Below, in pieces: positions 51,514 to 58,803 of a stretch of DNA of 64,000 bases (position 1 is its first letter; the number at the start of each line of letters is the position of its first letter). This stretch comes from DTU052 sp050951725 (lineage in GTDB: Bacteria; Bacillota; Syntrophomonadia; Syntrophomonadales; DTU052). The notes under the pieces were generated by a model, which worked only from the letters and a program-made list of their open reading frames with translations, did not search any database and was not told the DNA's origin. The DNA is taken from assembly GCA_050951725.1 (NCBI GenBank), contig JBMNJO010000022.1, forward strand, positions 1 to 64,000. Reading direction: 5' to 3'. The translations under genes and the position numbers were made by a program.

Positions 51514-52284
51514 ATGAATGGCAAAGCAATTGGAGAACTGGTACAAACCATGAGAACACTGTTATCACCGGAAGGCTGTCCCTGGGATCGGGAACAGAGC
51601 CATGCCTCTTTGAAACGGTATCTGATAGAAGAGGCTTATGAGGTGATTGAAGCCATCGACGAAGGCGAGATGGATAAGCTCAGGGAAGAATTGGGAGACT
51701 TATTGCTACAGGTGGTGTTCCATGCCGCCTTGGCTGATCAGGCAGGATACTTTGACCTGGACGATGTTGCTGACACCGTTAACCAGAAAATGATAAACCG
51801 GCACCCACATGTTTTTGGGAAGATGGAGATCAACACCAGCGATGAGGTCATGCAGAACTGGGAGGGCTTCAAACGCGAGGAAGGTAAACAGTCAATTCTG
51901 GAAGGCATACCACGGATGCTGCCTGCTCTTCTCCGGGCGTACAAGCTTCAGGAAAAGGCTCAGAGGGTTGGGTTTGACTGGCCGGATATATCCGGGGCGC
52001 TGGAGAAGCTGCAGGAGGAAATCAATGAGTATGTGGTCGCTTCTCAGAACCATGATGCTGACCAGATAGAGGCCGAGATGGGGGATATCTTGTTTGCGGC
52101 GGTGAATATTGCACGGATGTCGGGAGTAGAACCGGAACAGGCCTTGCAGAGGTGTAACGATAAATTCACCCGCAGGTTTCAACATATAGAAGAGCGTTTA
52201 CGTGAAGAAGGGGAACTGCTGGAAGAAGCCGGACTCTTGCGAATGGACAGTTTGTGGGATGAGGCAAAAAGACAGGGATTATAG
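51514..52284 (+). CDS. mazG: Nucleoside triphosphate pyrophosphohydrolase MazG
   Basis: 256 residues, two MazG helical domains: SPEGCPWDREQSHASLKRYL, EEAYEVIEAIDEGE, EELGDLLLQVVFHA (EExxE/ExxD metal motifs) and a second QEEINEYVVA, EAEMGDILFAAVNIA. Hydrolyses NTPs to NMP and pyrophosphate. In B. subtilis YabN the MazG part is fused to a methyltransferase-like domain, which is absent here. Three bases after spoVB. Confidence 0.92.
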   Translation: MNGKAIGELVQTMRTLLSPEGCPWDREQSHASLKRYLIEEAYEVIEAIDEGEMDKLREELGDLLLQVVFHAALADQAGYFDLDDVADTVNQKMINRHPHVFGKMEINTSDEVMQNWEGFKREEGKQSILEGIPRMLPALLRAYKLQEKAQRVGFDWPDISGALEKLQEEINEYVVASQNHDADQIEAEMGDILFAAVNIARMSGVEPEQALQRCNDKFTRRFQHIEERLREEGELLEEAGLLRMDSLWDEAKRQGL

Positions 52285-52437
52285 CGTTTTACGTACCATT
52301 AGTATCCGGGTAAGTGTTCAGGGGTCCCCGCCGGGTATGGGACTATGGGACTATTTTTGTCTGGAAAAGCAGGAAATAATTTATTAATAGCGAATTGGCT
52401 CTAAGGTGTAACCTAATACACGTCAGGAGGGGATATG

Positions 52438-52710
52438 ATGAATAAAACTGAGTTGATTAGTGATGTGGCAGGCAAAGCCAACATGACCAAGAAAGACGTG
52501 GAAAAGGTATTGAGTGCCCTTTTCTCGTCCATTGAAGAGGCATTGAAGAATCAGGACAAGGTTCAATTGGTCGGATTCGGTACTTTCGAGGTTCGTGATC
52601 GCAAGGCTCGTACCGGACGTAATCCCCAGACCGGAGAAGAAATCAAGATACCGGCCAGCAGAGTCCCGGCTTTCAAAGCGGGAAAGACTCTTAAAGACGC
52701 AGTGGTATAA
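52438..52710 (+). CDS. hup: DNA-binding protein HU
   Basis: 90 residues: MNKTELISDVAGKANMTKKD, LVGFGTFEVRDRKARTGRNP, QTGEEIKIPASRVPAFKAGK. Canonical histone-like HU. Two adjacent ATGs (52435 and 52438) follow AGGAGGGG. Overlaps yabO by one base (TAATG). Confidence 0.95.
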   Translation: MNKTELISDVAGKANMTKKDVEKVLSALFSSIEEALKNQDKVQLVGFGTFEVRDRKARTGRNPQTGEEIKIPASRVPAFKAGKTLKDAVV

Positions 52711-52970
52711 TGCGCCTGGACAAGTTCCTCAAGGTTTCGCGACTTATAAAACGGCGGACTGTGGCCAAAGAGTTTGCGGATAACCAGAGGATAACCGTTA
52801 ACGGTCGGGTGGCCAAGCCGTCCAGTGAAGTAAATGCAGGTGATTTGCTGGTAATTCAAATGGGTGGCCGGAAACTTACCGTCGAAATATTGGAAATCAA
52901 GGACAATGTAAAAGCGAGCGCAGCACAGTCTATGTACCGGATTGTTAGCGAAGAGCCACCTCGTTCCTGA
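52710..52970 (+). CDS. yabO: S4-domain RNA-binding protein (RqcP/YabO)
   Basis: 86 residues. MRLDKFLKVSRLIKRRTVAK, EFADNQRITVNGRVAKPSSE, VNAGDLLVIQMGGRKLTVEI: an S4/Hsp15-like fold. In B. subtilis this protein (RqcP) works in ribosome-associated quality control, aiding poly-alanine tailing on stalled 50S subunits. Translationally coupled to hup. Confidence 0.9.
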   Translation: MRLDKFLKVSRLIKRRTVAKEFADNQRITVNGRVAKPSSEVNAGDLLVIQMGGRKLTVEILEIKDNVKASAAQSMYRIVSEEPPRS

Positions 52971-52983
52971 GGTGGTTGTTTTT
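52955..52983 (+). terminator. Rho-independent terminator overlapping yabO stop
   Basis: CCACCTC-GTTCCT-GAGGTGG followed by TTGTTTTT. It separates the hup-yabO unit from the sporulation genes yabP-yabQ. Confidence 0.8.
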
Positions 52984-53180
52984 GTGGATATTAATTATCC
53001 TGCCTGAAGTTCCTACCTTAAATACCCTCTGCATATCCACGATTTCATATTAAAAGCCCGAACCACATATATTTGTTTAGTAGATTCGACCTGACAATGG
53101 AATAGCCCTGACAAGAATCTGAACCGGGATTCGGCCTGGCGGCGGACTGGACTCTATATTTAGCGGAGAGGAGGGGTATA

Positions 53181-53450
53181 ATGCAGGCCCATGGCATTAC
53201 ACTTACCAATCGCGAGGTCCTGGAGGCAACCGGAGTGACCTTCGTCAGCAGCTTCGATGATCAGGAAGTTATCTTGGACACCACACAAGGTCCTTTACAT
53301 TTGCGAGGGGAGGAACTGCATATCAGTCAGCTCAGTCTGGAGGAAGGCAAAGTAGTGGTTCAAGGGAAGCTGGTGGTGATAGAGTATAAGCCGACTGGCA
53401 GAAATATGAAAGGCAAGGGCAAGAGCCTGGTGGAAAGAATCCTGAAATAA
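53181..53450 (+). CDS. yabP: Sporulation protein YabP
   Basis: 89 residues: HGITLTNREVLEATGVTFVS, SFDDQEVILDTTQGPLHLRG, ELHISQLSLEEGKVVVQGKL. Small all-beta protein essential for sporulation in B. subtilis and made in the mother cell. Ribosome site GGAGAGGAGGGG. Preceded by a 210-base spacer after the terminator, which should hold a sigma-E promoter; no clear match was picked. Confidence 0.9.
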   Translation: MQAHGITLTNREVLEATGVTFVSSFDDQEVILDTTQGPLHLRGEELHISQLSLEEGKVVVQGKLVVIEYKPTGRNMKGKGKSLVERILK

Positions 53451-53471
53451 CGAGGAGGCCATGTAGACAGA

Positions 53472-53870
53472 ATGTGGATTCAGGCCTGGGAGTTTTTACT
53501 TACCGTCGGGATCGGCCTGGCTCTGGCGGGTATATTTCATTTCCACCAGAATATCACCAAACAATTTCCCCTTCGGGGGGTATGGATGTGGTTATTTGAC
53601 CTCGGTGTTTGGCTGGTGGTCATACCGCTGGTATTTGCCAGCCTCCTGATCATCAATCAGGGTGAGGTGCGTTTTTATGTGTTCCTCGCCCTCATCACCG
53701 GAGGCGGGTTATACATAGTCTACTTGAAGTCTCGCCTCAATCGACCTGTGGGATTGGCTGCATTTTATGCCGCAAAGTCAGTCCAGGCTGTGTTATCAGT
53801 ACTGAGTCTCCCCTGGCGCCTGATCAAATCGCGGGCAAAGAACCCTGTTCCACCCGGCGACGAGCAGTGA
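53472..53870 (+). CDS. yabQ: Spore cortex biosynthesis protein YabQ
   Basis: 132 residues with four membrane helices (FLLTVGIGLALAGIFHFHQ, GVWMWLFDLGVWLVVIPLVF, RFYVFLALITGGGLYIVYL). YabQ localises to the outer forespore membrane and is needed for cortex. 21 bases after yabP. Confidence 0.88.
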   Translation: MWIQAWEFLLTVGIGLALAGIFHFHQNITKQFPLRGVWMWLFDLGVWLVVIPLVFASLLIINQGEVRFYVFLALITGGGLYIVYLKSRLNRPVGLAAFYAAKSVQAVLSVLSLPWRLIKSRAKNPVPPGDEQ

Positions 53871-54014
53871 TGGGTATTGACCGGGACCATCGGCCCAGTA
53901 CTGATATCCCAATTTGTAAATAAGAAGAAAATCCTTTTGACAATTGGCTATGATGAATGTAATATGTTTATACACATATTGTGGACATATTGTGGATAGT
54001 CCGGGAGAGCGAAG

Positions 54015-54248
54015 ATGCATCTTGAGATTCGTGGCCTGGAAAAGTTGAGCTTCAGGGAACGCCAGGTAGTGGCACTTAAGGAAATGGGGCGGAGGAATGA
54101 AGATATAGCCAGGATCCTCAAAATAAGCAGCAGCACGGTAGCAACCCTGCTTAACCGGGCCCGGAGTAAAGGTTACGAAGTGGTAATCATAATTCCTGGA
54201 CAAGCTCTCGGGGTCTACGAGGTGGATGATGAAAACCAGGCAGACTAA
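54015..54248 (+). CDS. Small helix-turn-helix protein (sigma-70 region 4/LuxR-like)
   Basis: 77 residues: LSFRERQVVALKEMGRRNED, IARILKISSSTVATLLNRAR followed by a short beta-rich tail. This is the tetra-helical HTH seen in sigma-70 region 4 and GerE-like regulators, here almost alone. Its end overlaps divIC, so both are co-translated. Not present at this place in B. subtilis. Ribosome site GGGAG. Confidence 0.65.
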   Translation: MHLEIRGLEKLSFRERQVVALKEMGRRNEDIARILKISSSTVATLLNRARSKGYEVVIIIPGQALGVYEVDDENQAD

Positions 54249-54528
54249 ACCCAAGAGAAAAAAGATCCGGATACTAAATTTTAGATGGCTGATGGTTTTT
54301 CTGGTAGTCTGCTCCATATCATTTGGCTCCCAGGTGGTCACTATTTGGGAGATGAAGCAGGAAATCAAATCTCTTACTGCAAAAAAGGAGCAATTGATCC
54401 AGAAAAACAAACAATATCAGGCGAACCTGAATGCGGTTCGCTCTGATGCGATGCTGGAGAAACTGGCCCGTGAAGAGTTAGGTATGATCAAACCTGGAGA
54501 AAAGCTATTGGTAGAGGTACTCCCTTAG
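54229..54528 (+). CDS. divIC: Septum formation initiator DivIC/FtsB
   Basis: 99 residues: basic cytoplasmic start (KTRQTKPKRKKIR), one membrane helix (WLMVFLVVCSISFGSQVV), then a coiled coil (EMKQEIKSLTAKKEQLIQKN) and the conserved AREELGMIKPGEKLL end. Part of the FtsL-DivIC-DivIB divisome complex. ATG 54226 directly precedes 54229. Confidence 0.9.
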   Translation: MKTRQTKPKRKKIRILNFRWLMVFLVVCSISFGSQVVTIWEMKQEIKSLTAKKEQLIQKNKQYQANLNAVRSDAMLEKLAREELGMIKPGEKLLVEVLP

Positions 54529-54548
54529 CGATTAATATCTCAAAATAA

Positions 54549-54578
54549 TTGACAGTATTGATCTTTGTTCTATACAAT
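54549..54578 (+). promoter_or_regulatory. Sigma-A-type promoter of yabR
   Basis: TTGACA (54549-54554) with TACAAT (54573-54578) at 18 bases, or TATACA (54571-54576) at 16, about 50 bases before the yabR start. Confidence 0.6.
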
Positions 54579-54624
54579 AATATATGAATGTTATCGACCA
54601 ATATTGGGGGGGCCTTTTTTTCAA

Positions 54625-55011
54625 ATGCCGACCGAACAAAAAGATATTATCCCAGGGCAGATTATTGAGGGCGTTGTTCAAGGGACCACGAAGTTCGGGG
54701 CTTTCATTCAGCTGGAGAACGGAACCGTGGGGCTGGTGCATATTTCCGAAATCGCGGATACCTATGTTCGAGATGTTAAAGATTACTTACAGGCAGGAGA
54801 CAAGGTACGGGTAAAGATACTAAATGTCCGGGAAGGCAAGGTGGGTCTTTCCATAAAGCAGGCCCGTGAGAAGGAAAGACCAAAGAGAGACAAAGGCAAC
54901 CTGGATGATAAGCTCAATCGTTTCTTCAAAGAAAGTGACGAACGCCTTCAGCCGTTAAAACTTACCAAAGAGACTAAAAGACGGAACAAGAGTTTTTCAG
55001 ACACTCCCTAG
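54625..55011 (+). CDS. yabR: S1-domain RNA-binding protein YabR
   Basis: 128 residues. S1 fold: IIPGQIIEGVVQGTTKFGAF, IQLENGTVGLVHISEIADTY, VRVKILNVREGKVGLSIKQA, then a basic C-terminal tail. Relative of the polynucleotide phosphorylase S1 domain. ATG 54625 is the first good start; upstream frame translates the leader. Same place as in B. subtilis. Confidence 0.88.
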   Translation: MPTEQKDIIPGQIIEGVVQGTTKFGAFIQLENGTVGLVHISEIADTYVRDVKDYLQAGDKVRVKILNVREGKVGLSIKQAREKERPKRDKGNLDDKLNRFFKESDERLQPLKLTKETKRRNKSFSDTP

Positions 55012-55026
55012 GGGGTGTCTTTTGTT
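55000..55026 (+). terminator. Rho-independent terminator overlapping yabR stop
   Basis: AGACACTCCC-TA-GGGGGTGTCT followed by TTTGTTT. Confidence 0.8.
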
Positions 55027-55098
55027 TATATATGCTTTTCAGCGAGGCAGGGTGCTGGGTTCCCTGCCTTAGTTCATTCAAACGATGGGGGTGGGGTC

Positions 55099-55974
55099 GT
55101 GAGGTATGCTGCTTGTGATGTTGGGACCAATTCCTGCCGTCTGCTGGTGGCAGAGGTACGGGAGGACAATAAACTGAATGTACTGCAGAAAGAGATCGTC
55201 ACCACCCGCATTGGTGAGGGTCTGGAGAGTAGCGGTTGGTTACGGCCTGCGGCCATCAACCGCACCCTGAACTGTCTGGAATCCTTTGTGGAAGTTATGC
55301 GTCGCCAACAGGCCTCGCAAAGGGTGGTTGCGGCTACCAGCGCTGTGCGTGAAGCCACTAATAAAGAGGACTTCCTGGTTCTGGCTGAAGAGAGAATCGG
55401 TATGCGGATTGAGGTCTTGAGCGGTGAACAAGAAGGAGAGCTGAGCTACCTGGGGGCAAAAAAGGGGTTGGGATTGAAAGGAAGTCCGGTGCTGGTTGAT
55501 GTTGGTGGAGGCAGTACGGAGGTTATCTACCAACGGCGCGGTATAAAGTCAACCAGTATCCCGGTAGGGGCGGTTCGGGCCTGGGAGGGTGATTGGGACG
55601 AGGTGGAGATCAAATCCAGGCTGGCCGCGGAACTGCTCGAGAGTCCGGGGTCAAAGACATCTCCCCTGGTCCTGGTTGGAGGTACTGCGACCTCACTGGT
55701 AGCCATAAAAAGAGGCCTCACCGTGTATGATCCGGCACAGGTCCAGGGCCAAAAACTGACCCTGAAAGAGATAACCGCATTACATACCCGGTTGGAAAAG
55801 CTGACCCTCGACGAAAGGAGGGCCCTGCCGGGACTGCAGCCGGAAAGGGCCGACATCATAGGAAAAGGCACCCTGATTCTCAAATGTCTGATGGAACTGA
55901 TAGAAAGAAAACAGGCCCGGGTGAGTGACAGCGACCTGCTGGATGGCCTGATCTGGTCGCTGCATAATCAGTGA
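55099..55974 (+). CDS. Exopolyphosphatase/guanosine pentaphosphate phosphatase family protein (Ppx/GppA)
   Basis: 291 residues, actin-like ATPase fold: RYAACDVGTNSCRLLVAEV (phosphate 1), AATSAVREATNKEDFL, VLSGEQEGELSYLGA, VLVDVGGGSTEVIY (phosphate 2), VLVGGTATSL. This is the short, single-module form common in Firmicutes; it hydrolyses polyphosphate or pppGpp. GTG 55099 fits the family N-terminus. Confidence 0.85.
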   Translation: MRYAACDVGTNSCRLLVAEVREDNKLNVLQKEIVTTRIGEGLESSGWLRPAAINRTLNCLESFVEVMRRQQASQRVVAATSAVREATNKEDFLVLAEERIGMRIEVLSGEQEGELSYLGAKKGLGLKGSPVLVDVGGGSTEVIYQRRGIKSTSIPVGAVRAWEGDWDEVEIKSRLAAELLESPGSKTSPLVLVGGTATSLVAIKRGLTVYDPAQVQGQKLTLKEITALHTRLEKLTLDERRALPGLQPERADIIGKGTLILKCLMELIERKQARVSDSDLLDGLIWSLHNQ

Positions 55975-55981
55975 AATGACA

Positions 55982-56014
55982 ATTGCATCACGGGGACTGT
56001 CCCCGTGATGCAAT
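55982..56014. repeat. Perfect inverted repeat with GGGGAC/GTCCCC
   Basis: 16-bp arms ATTGCATCACGGGGAC / GTCCCCGTGATGCAAT around a single T. It lies between two convergent genes (Ppx/GppA on +, carbonic anhydrase on -) and may act as their shared terminator, but has no T-run. It shares the GGGGAC core with the elements at 31508, 62796 and 63028. Confidence 0.7.
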
Positions 56015-56018
56015 CATA

Positions 56019-56648
56019 CTAATCGAAGAAAACTACTTCACCTGAGCCAATGAAGTACTTGGCACCTGCCAGGGTTAACTTACCGTTGGCCACCAGGTTT
56101 TTTACCACCGGACTCCTTTTGAGGTCCTCCAGGGTCGTCCTGATATTCTCATCAGCCGCTTTCTCGCACAGTTGATGGCCATCGAAGCCCATAGCCCGCG
56201 CTTTGTCGACCGAAGGCTGAATCAGGGTGGTGATAGCACCGATGCTTCCCGGCGGATCTCCACCTTCGACGGTGGCGTGGACCGCACCACAGTTCTCGTG
56301 TCCCAGTACGACCACCAAAGGGGTATGGAGGTGATCAACAGCGTACTCGACGCTGCCCAGAGATACTGAATCCAGAACATTGCCGGCCACCCGAATGACA
56401 AACAGATCCCCCAAGGCCTGGTCAAATAACAATTCCGGGGGAACCCGTGAATCAGAACAGGTGACTATCACCGCAAACGGGTGCTGCCCGTTTTTCAGCA
56501 GATCCTCCCTCTTATCTCGTCCCAGGTCCTTGGCGGAAAGGGTTCCGGTTACGAACCGGCGATTGCCTTCAACCAATTTTTCCATCGCGACTTCAACTGA
56601 GATCTGGTTTGTTGTGTTCTCGTGACTCAAATTTGACACCTCACGCAT
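56019..56648 (-). CDS. Beta-carbonic anhydrase
   Basis: 209 residues. VIVTCSDSRVPPELLFDQAL and LGHENCGAVHATV provide the zinc ligands Cys, Asp/Arg dyad, His and Cys of beta-class enzymes; VIRVAGNVLDSVSLGSVEYA between them. Interconverts CO2 and bicarbonate in the cytoplasm. Its position next to the formate dehydrogenase operon suggests CO2/bicarbonate supply or removal for formate metabolism. Confidence 0.93.
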   Translation of the reverse strand: MREVSNLSHENTTNQISVEVAMEKLVEGNRRFVTGTLSAKDLGRDKREDLLKNGQHPFAVIVTCSDSRVPPELLFDQALGDLFVIRVAGNVLDSVSLGSVEYAVDHLHTPLVVVLGHENCGAVHATVEGGDPPGSIGAITTLIQPSVDKARAMGFDGHQLCEKAADENIRTTLEDLKRSPVVKNLVANGKLTLAGAKYFIGSGEVVFFD

Positions 56649-57095
56649 ATTTAATTCTAGATTCCATTATTCGGTGTACATCGAGTTTTACCTTCCTGAT
56701 ATAATGGTAGTGATCCCCCTGGTAAAAATGGCAACTATAACCGTTTGAATGCATAAATATAATAGGGCGTTGACGCAGCTTGGCAGCAGCACCCATGCGA
56801 AGGCGAACGGTGAAAAAGGTGAAGAACTTCGTTGATAAGGCGAGGGGGGATTGAACCATGAATACAATGGCCAGCAGATGCGACAGCCCATGCGAAGTCT
56901 GGCGAATAATATCTATGCAGCCAACCTCATAAATATCGATAGATACTGGGAAATCAATGGAATAAAAATCTCATCACAGGCAGGATTTTGATCACAATCG
57001 TCGAATCCCGTAAGGGGTTTGTAGTGCTCTGATGTGGTGGTAACGACAGTTGCTGTCTTCAAATGAAACAATTTTCACAAAGGAGGTGATGAGTG
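56649..57095. other. Divergent spacer before formate dehydrogenase operon
   Basis: About 450 bases with no convincing gene. Should contain the promoters for carbonic anhydrase (-) and fdh (+). A small GACAG-TTG-CTGTC hairpin lies near 57045. No molybdenum-cofactor riboswitch pattern was recognised. Confidence 0.4.
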
Positions 57096-57542
57096 ATGGG
57101 TAATTACAAGGATATCATTGGAGCGTTCAAGGACAAACCGGGAGGCGTCATTGAGGCCTATCATGCGCTGCAGAGAGAATTCAACTATATCCCTAAGCCC
57201 GCTGTTGCAGAAGCGGCCAGGGTTTTTAGGATCTCCGAAGCCCAGGCCTATGGAGTAGCGACCTTCTATTCATACCTTTCAACTGAACCCCGAGGCAAGT
57301 ATATCATCCGCGTTTGTGAAAGTGCTCCTTGTCACATAGCAGGGGCTGATGAGGTGATCAAGGCTATAGAGAAAGAACTGGGTATCAAAATCGGGGAGAC
57401 CACTGCCGATGGTAAGTTCACGTTTGAGTTCACCGAATGTATCGGTCAATGCCAGGAAACACCAGTGATTACCATAAACAGTGTCCCCTATGTTGGCATA
57501 AATCCAGATGATATCCCCGCGGTTCTGGACAAGTGCAGATAA
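57096..57542 (+). CDS. NuoE-like 2Fe-2S subunit of NAD-linked formate dehydrogenase
   Basis: 148 residues, thioredoxin-like 2Fe-2S protein: GGVIEAYHALQREFNYIPKP, ATFYSYLSTEPRGKYIIRVC, ligands in CESAPC and CIGQCQ. Equivalent to HoxE/NuoE. Starts after AAGGAGGTGAT; first gene of the operon with the NuoF-like and FdhA genes. Confidence 0.9.
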   Translation: MGNYKDIIGAFKDKPGGVIEAYHALQREFNYIPKPAVAEAARVFRISEAQAYGVATFYSYLSTEPRGKYIIRVCESAPCHIAGADEVIKAIEKELGIKIGETTADGKFTFEFTECIGQCQETPVITINSVPYVGINPDDIPAVLDKCR

Positions 57543-57562
57543 CCCGCAAGGGAGGGAAGAGA

Positions 57563-58783
57563 ATGGGAGAAGAACTGAGAATTGTACTGCGCAACGCCGA
57601 CAAGATCGACCCCAACAGCATAGACGACTATATTAGCGTTGGGGGATACCAGGCTTTGGCGAAAGCCCGGAGCATGGAGCGGAAAGCTCTGATTGACGAA
57701 GTCAAGAAGGCTAACCTGAGAGGCCGTGGTGGCGCGGGTTTTAATGCGGGGATGAAGTGGAGTTTTGTCCCGCCGGCAGAAGTCACGTACGTGGTCTGCA
57801 ACCTGGACGAGGGTGAGCCCGGCACCTATAAGGACCGGACCATCGTTCAAAAGGACCCGCATACCCTCCTGGAGGGAATGGCCATCTGCGGTCATGCGAT
57901 TAATTCCCGAAAAGGTTACATCTATTGCCGGGGAGAGTACCCATATGTAGTTGAGCACTTGAACCGGGCAATTGACCAGGCCCGCCGCAAGGGCGTTCTG
58001 GATGACTTCGATATCGAAGTACGCATGGGCGGAGGAGCCTATGTCTGCGGAGAGGAGACAGCCCTGATTGAATCCATTGAAGGACATCGCGGCGAACCCA
58101 GGTTCAAACCTCCGTTTCCTGGAGTAGCCGGGTTATGGGCTGAGCCAACCGTGGTCAACAATGTCGAAACCTTCGCTAACCTACCGGAGATATTGAACCG
58201 GGGTTCCGAGTGGTTCAAGGCAATAGGTGCAAATAGCTATCCAGGTACCAAGGTCCTGACCTTAACTGGAGATGTGGTCAACCGTGTCGCTATCGAAGTA
58301 CCGACCAACACCACCATCCGCCAGGTCATCTACGATTTCGGGGGCGGTATCAGGAATGGTAAGAGGTTCAAGGCGGTTCAGATCGGCGGAACCTCAGGTG
58401 GATTCATTCCGGAATCATTACTTGATACTCCTATTGATTTCGATTCCATGAGGGGCATTGGGGCAACTCTGGGAACTGGAGCAGTTCTGGTGATGGACGA
58501 GACAAGAGATATAGTCGATATAGTGACTCGAATCACTAAATTTTTTGAGCATGAATCCTGTGGTAAATGCAATCCCTGCCGGGAAGGCACCTTCCGTAAC
58601 TTTGAGATCATGACTAAGATCAACCGGGGAATGGCCAACTTTACGGATATCGAGAGTATGAGTTTGCTCTGCAAGGTTATGCAGAAAGCCTGCTTGTGTG
58701 GTTTGGGGCAGGCAGCTCCGGGTCCGATAGTTACAACCCTGCAGCATTTCCGTCATGAATACGAGCGCAAGCTCTTAACTTAA
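57563..58783 (+). CDS. NuoF-like FMN/NADH-binding subunit of NAD-linked formate dehydrogenase
   Basis: 406 residues. RGRGGAGFNAGMKWSFVP (FMN/NADH site), NLDEGEPGTYKDR, GGGAYVCGEETALIESIEGH, then a 4Fe-4S site SCGKCNPCREGTFRNFEIM with a further Cys in ACLCGLG. It lacks the extra N-terminal thioredoxin and C-terminal ferredoxin domains of some hydrogenase partners. It is the diaphorase that exchanges electrons with NAD(H); bifurcation with ferredoxin is possible in this family but cannot be concluded. Confidence 0.92.
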   Translation: MGEELRIVLRNADKIDPNSIDDYISVGGYQALAKARSMERKALIDEVKKANLRGRGGAGFNAGMKWSFVPPAEVTYVVCNLDEGEPGTYKDRTIVQKDPHTLLEGMAICGHAINSRKGYIYCRGEYPYVVEHLNRAIDQARRKGVLDDFDIEVRMGGGAYVCGEETALIESIEGHRGEPRFKPPFPGVAGLWAEPTVVNNVETFANLPEILNRGSEWFKAIGANSYPGTKVLTLTGDVVNRVAIEVPTNTTIRQVIYDFGGGIRNGKRFKAVQIGGTSGGFIPESLLDTPIDFDSMRGIGATLGTGAVLVMDETRDIVDIVTRITKFFEHESCGKCNPCREGTFRNFEIMTKINRGMANFTDIESMSLLCKVMQKACLCGLGQAAPGPIVTTLQHFRHEYERKLLT

Positions 58784-58803
58784 AGGAAGGGAGGAAAAGT
58801 CAA

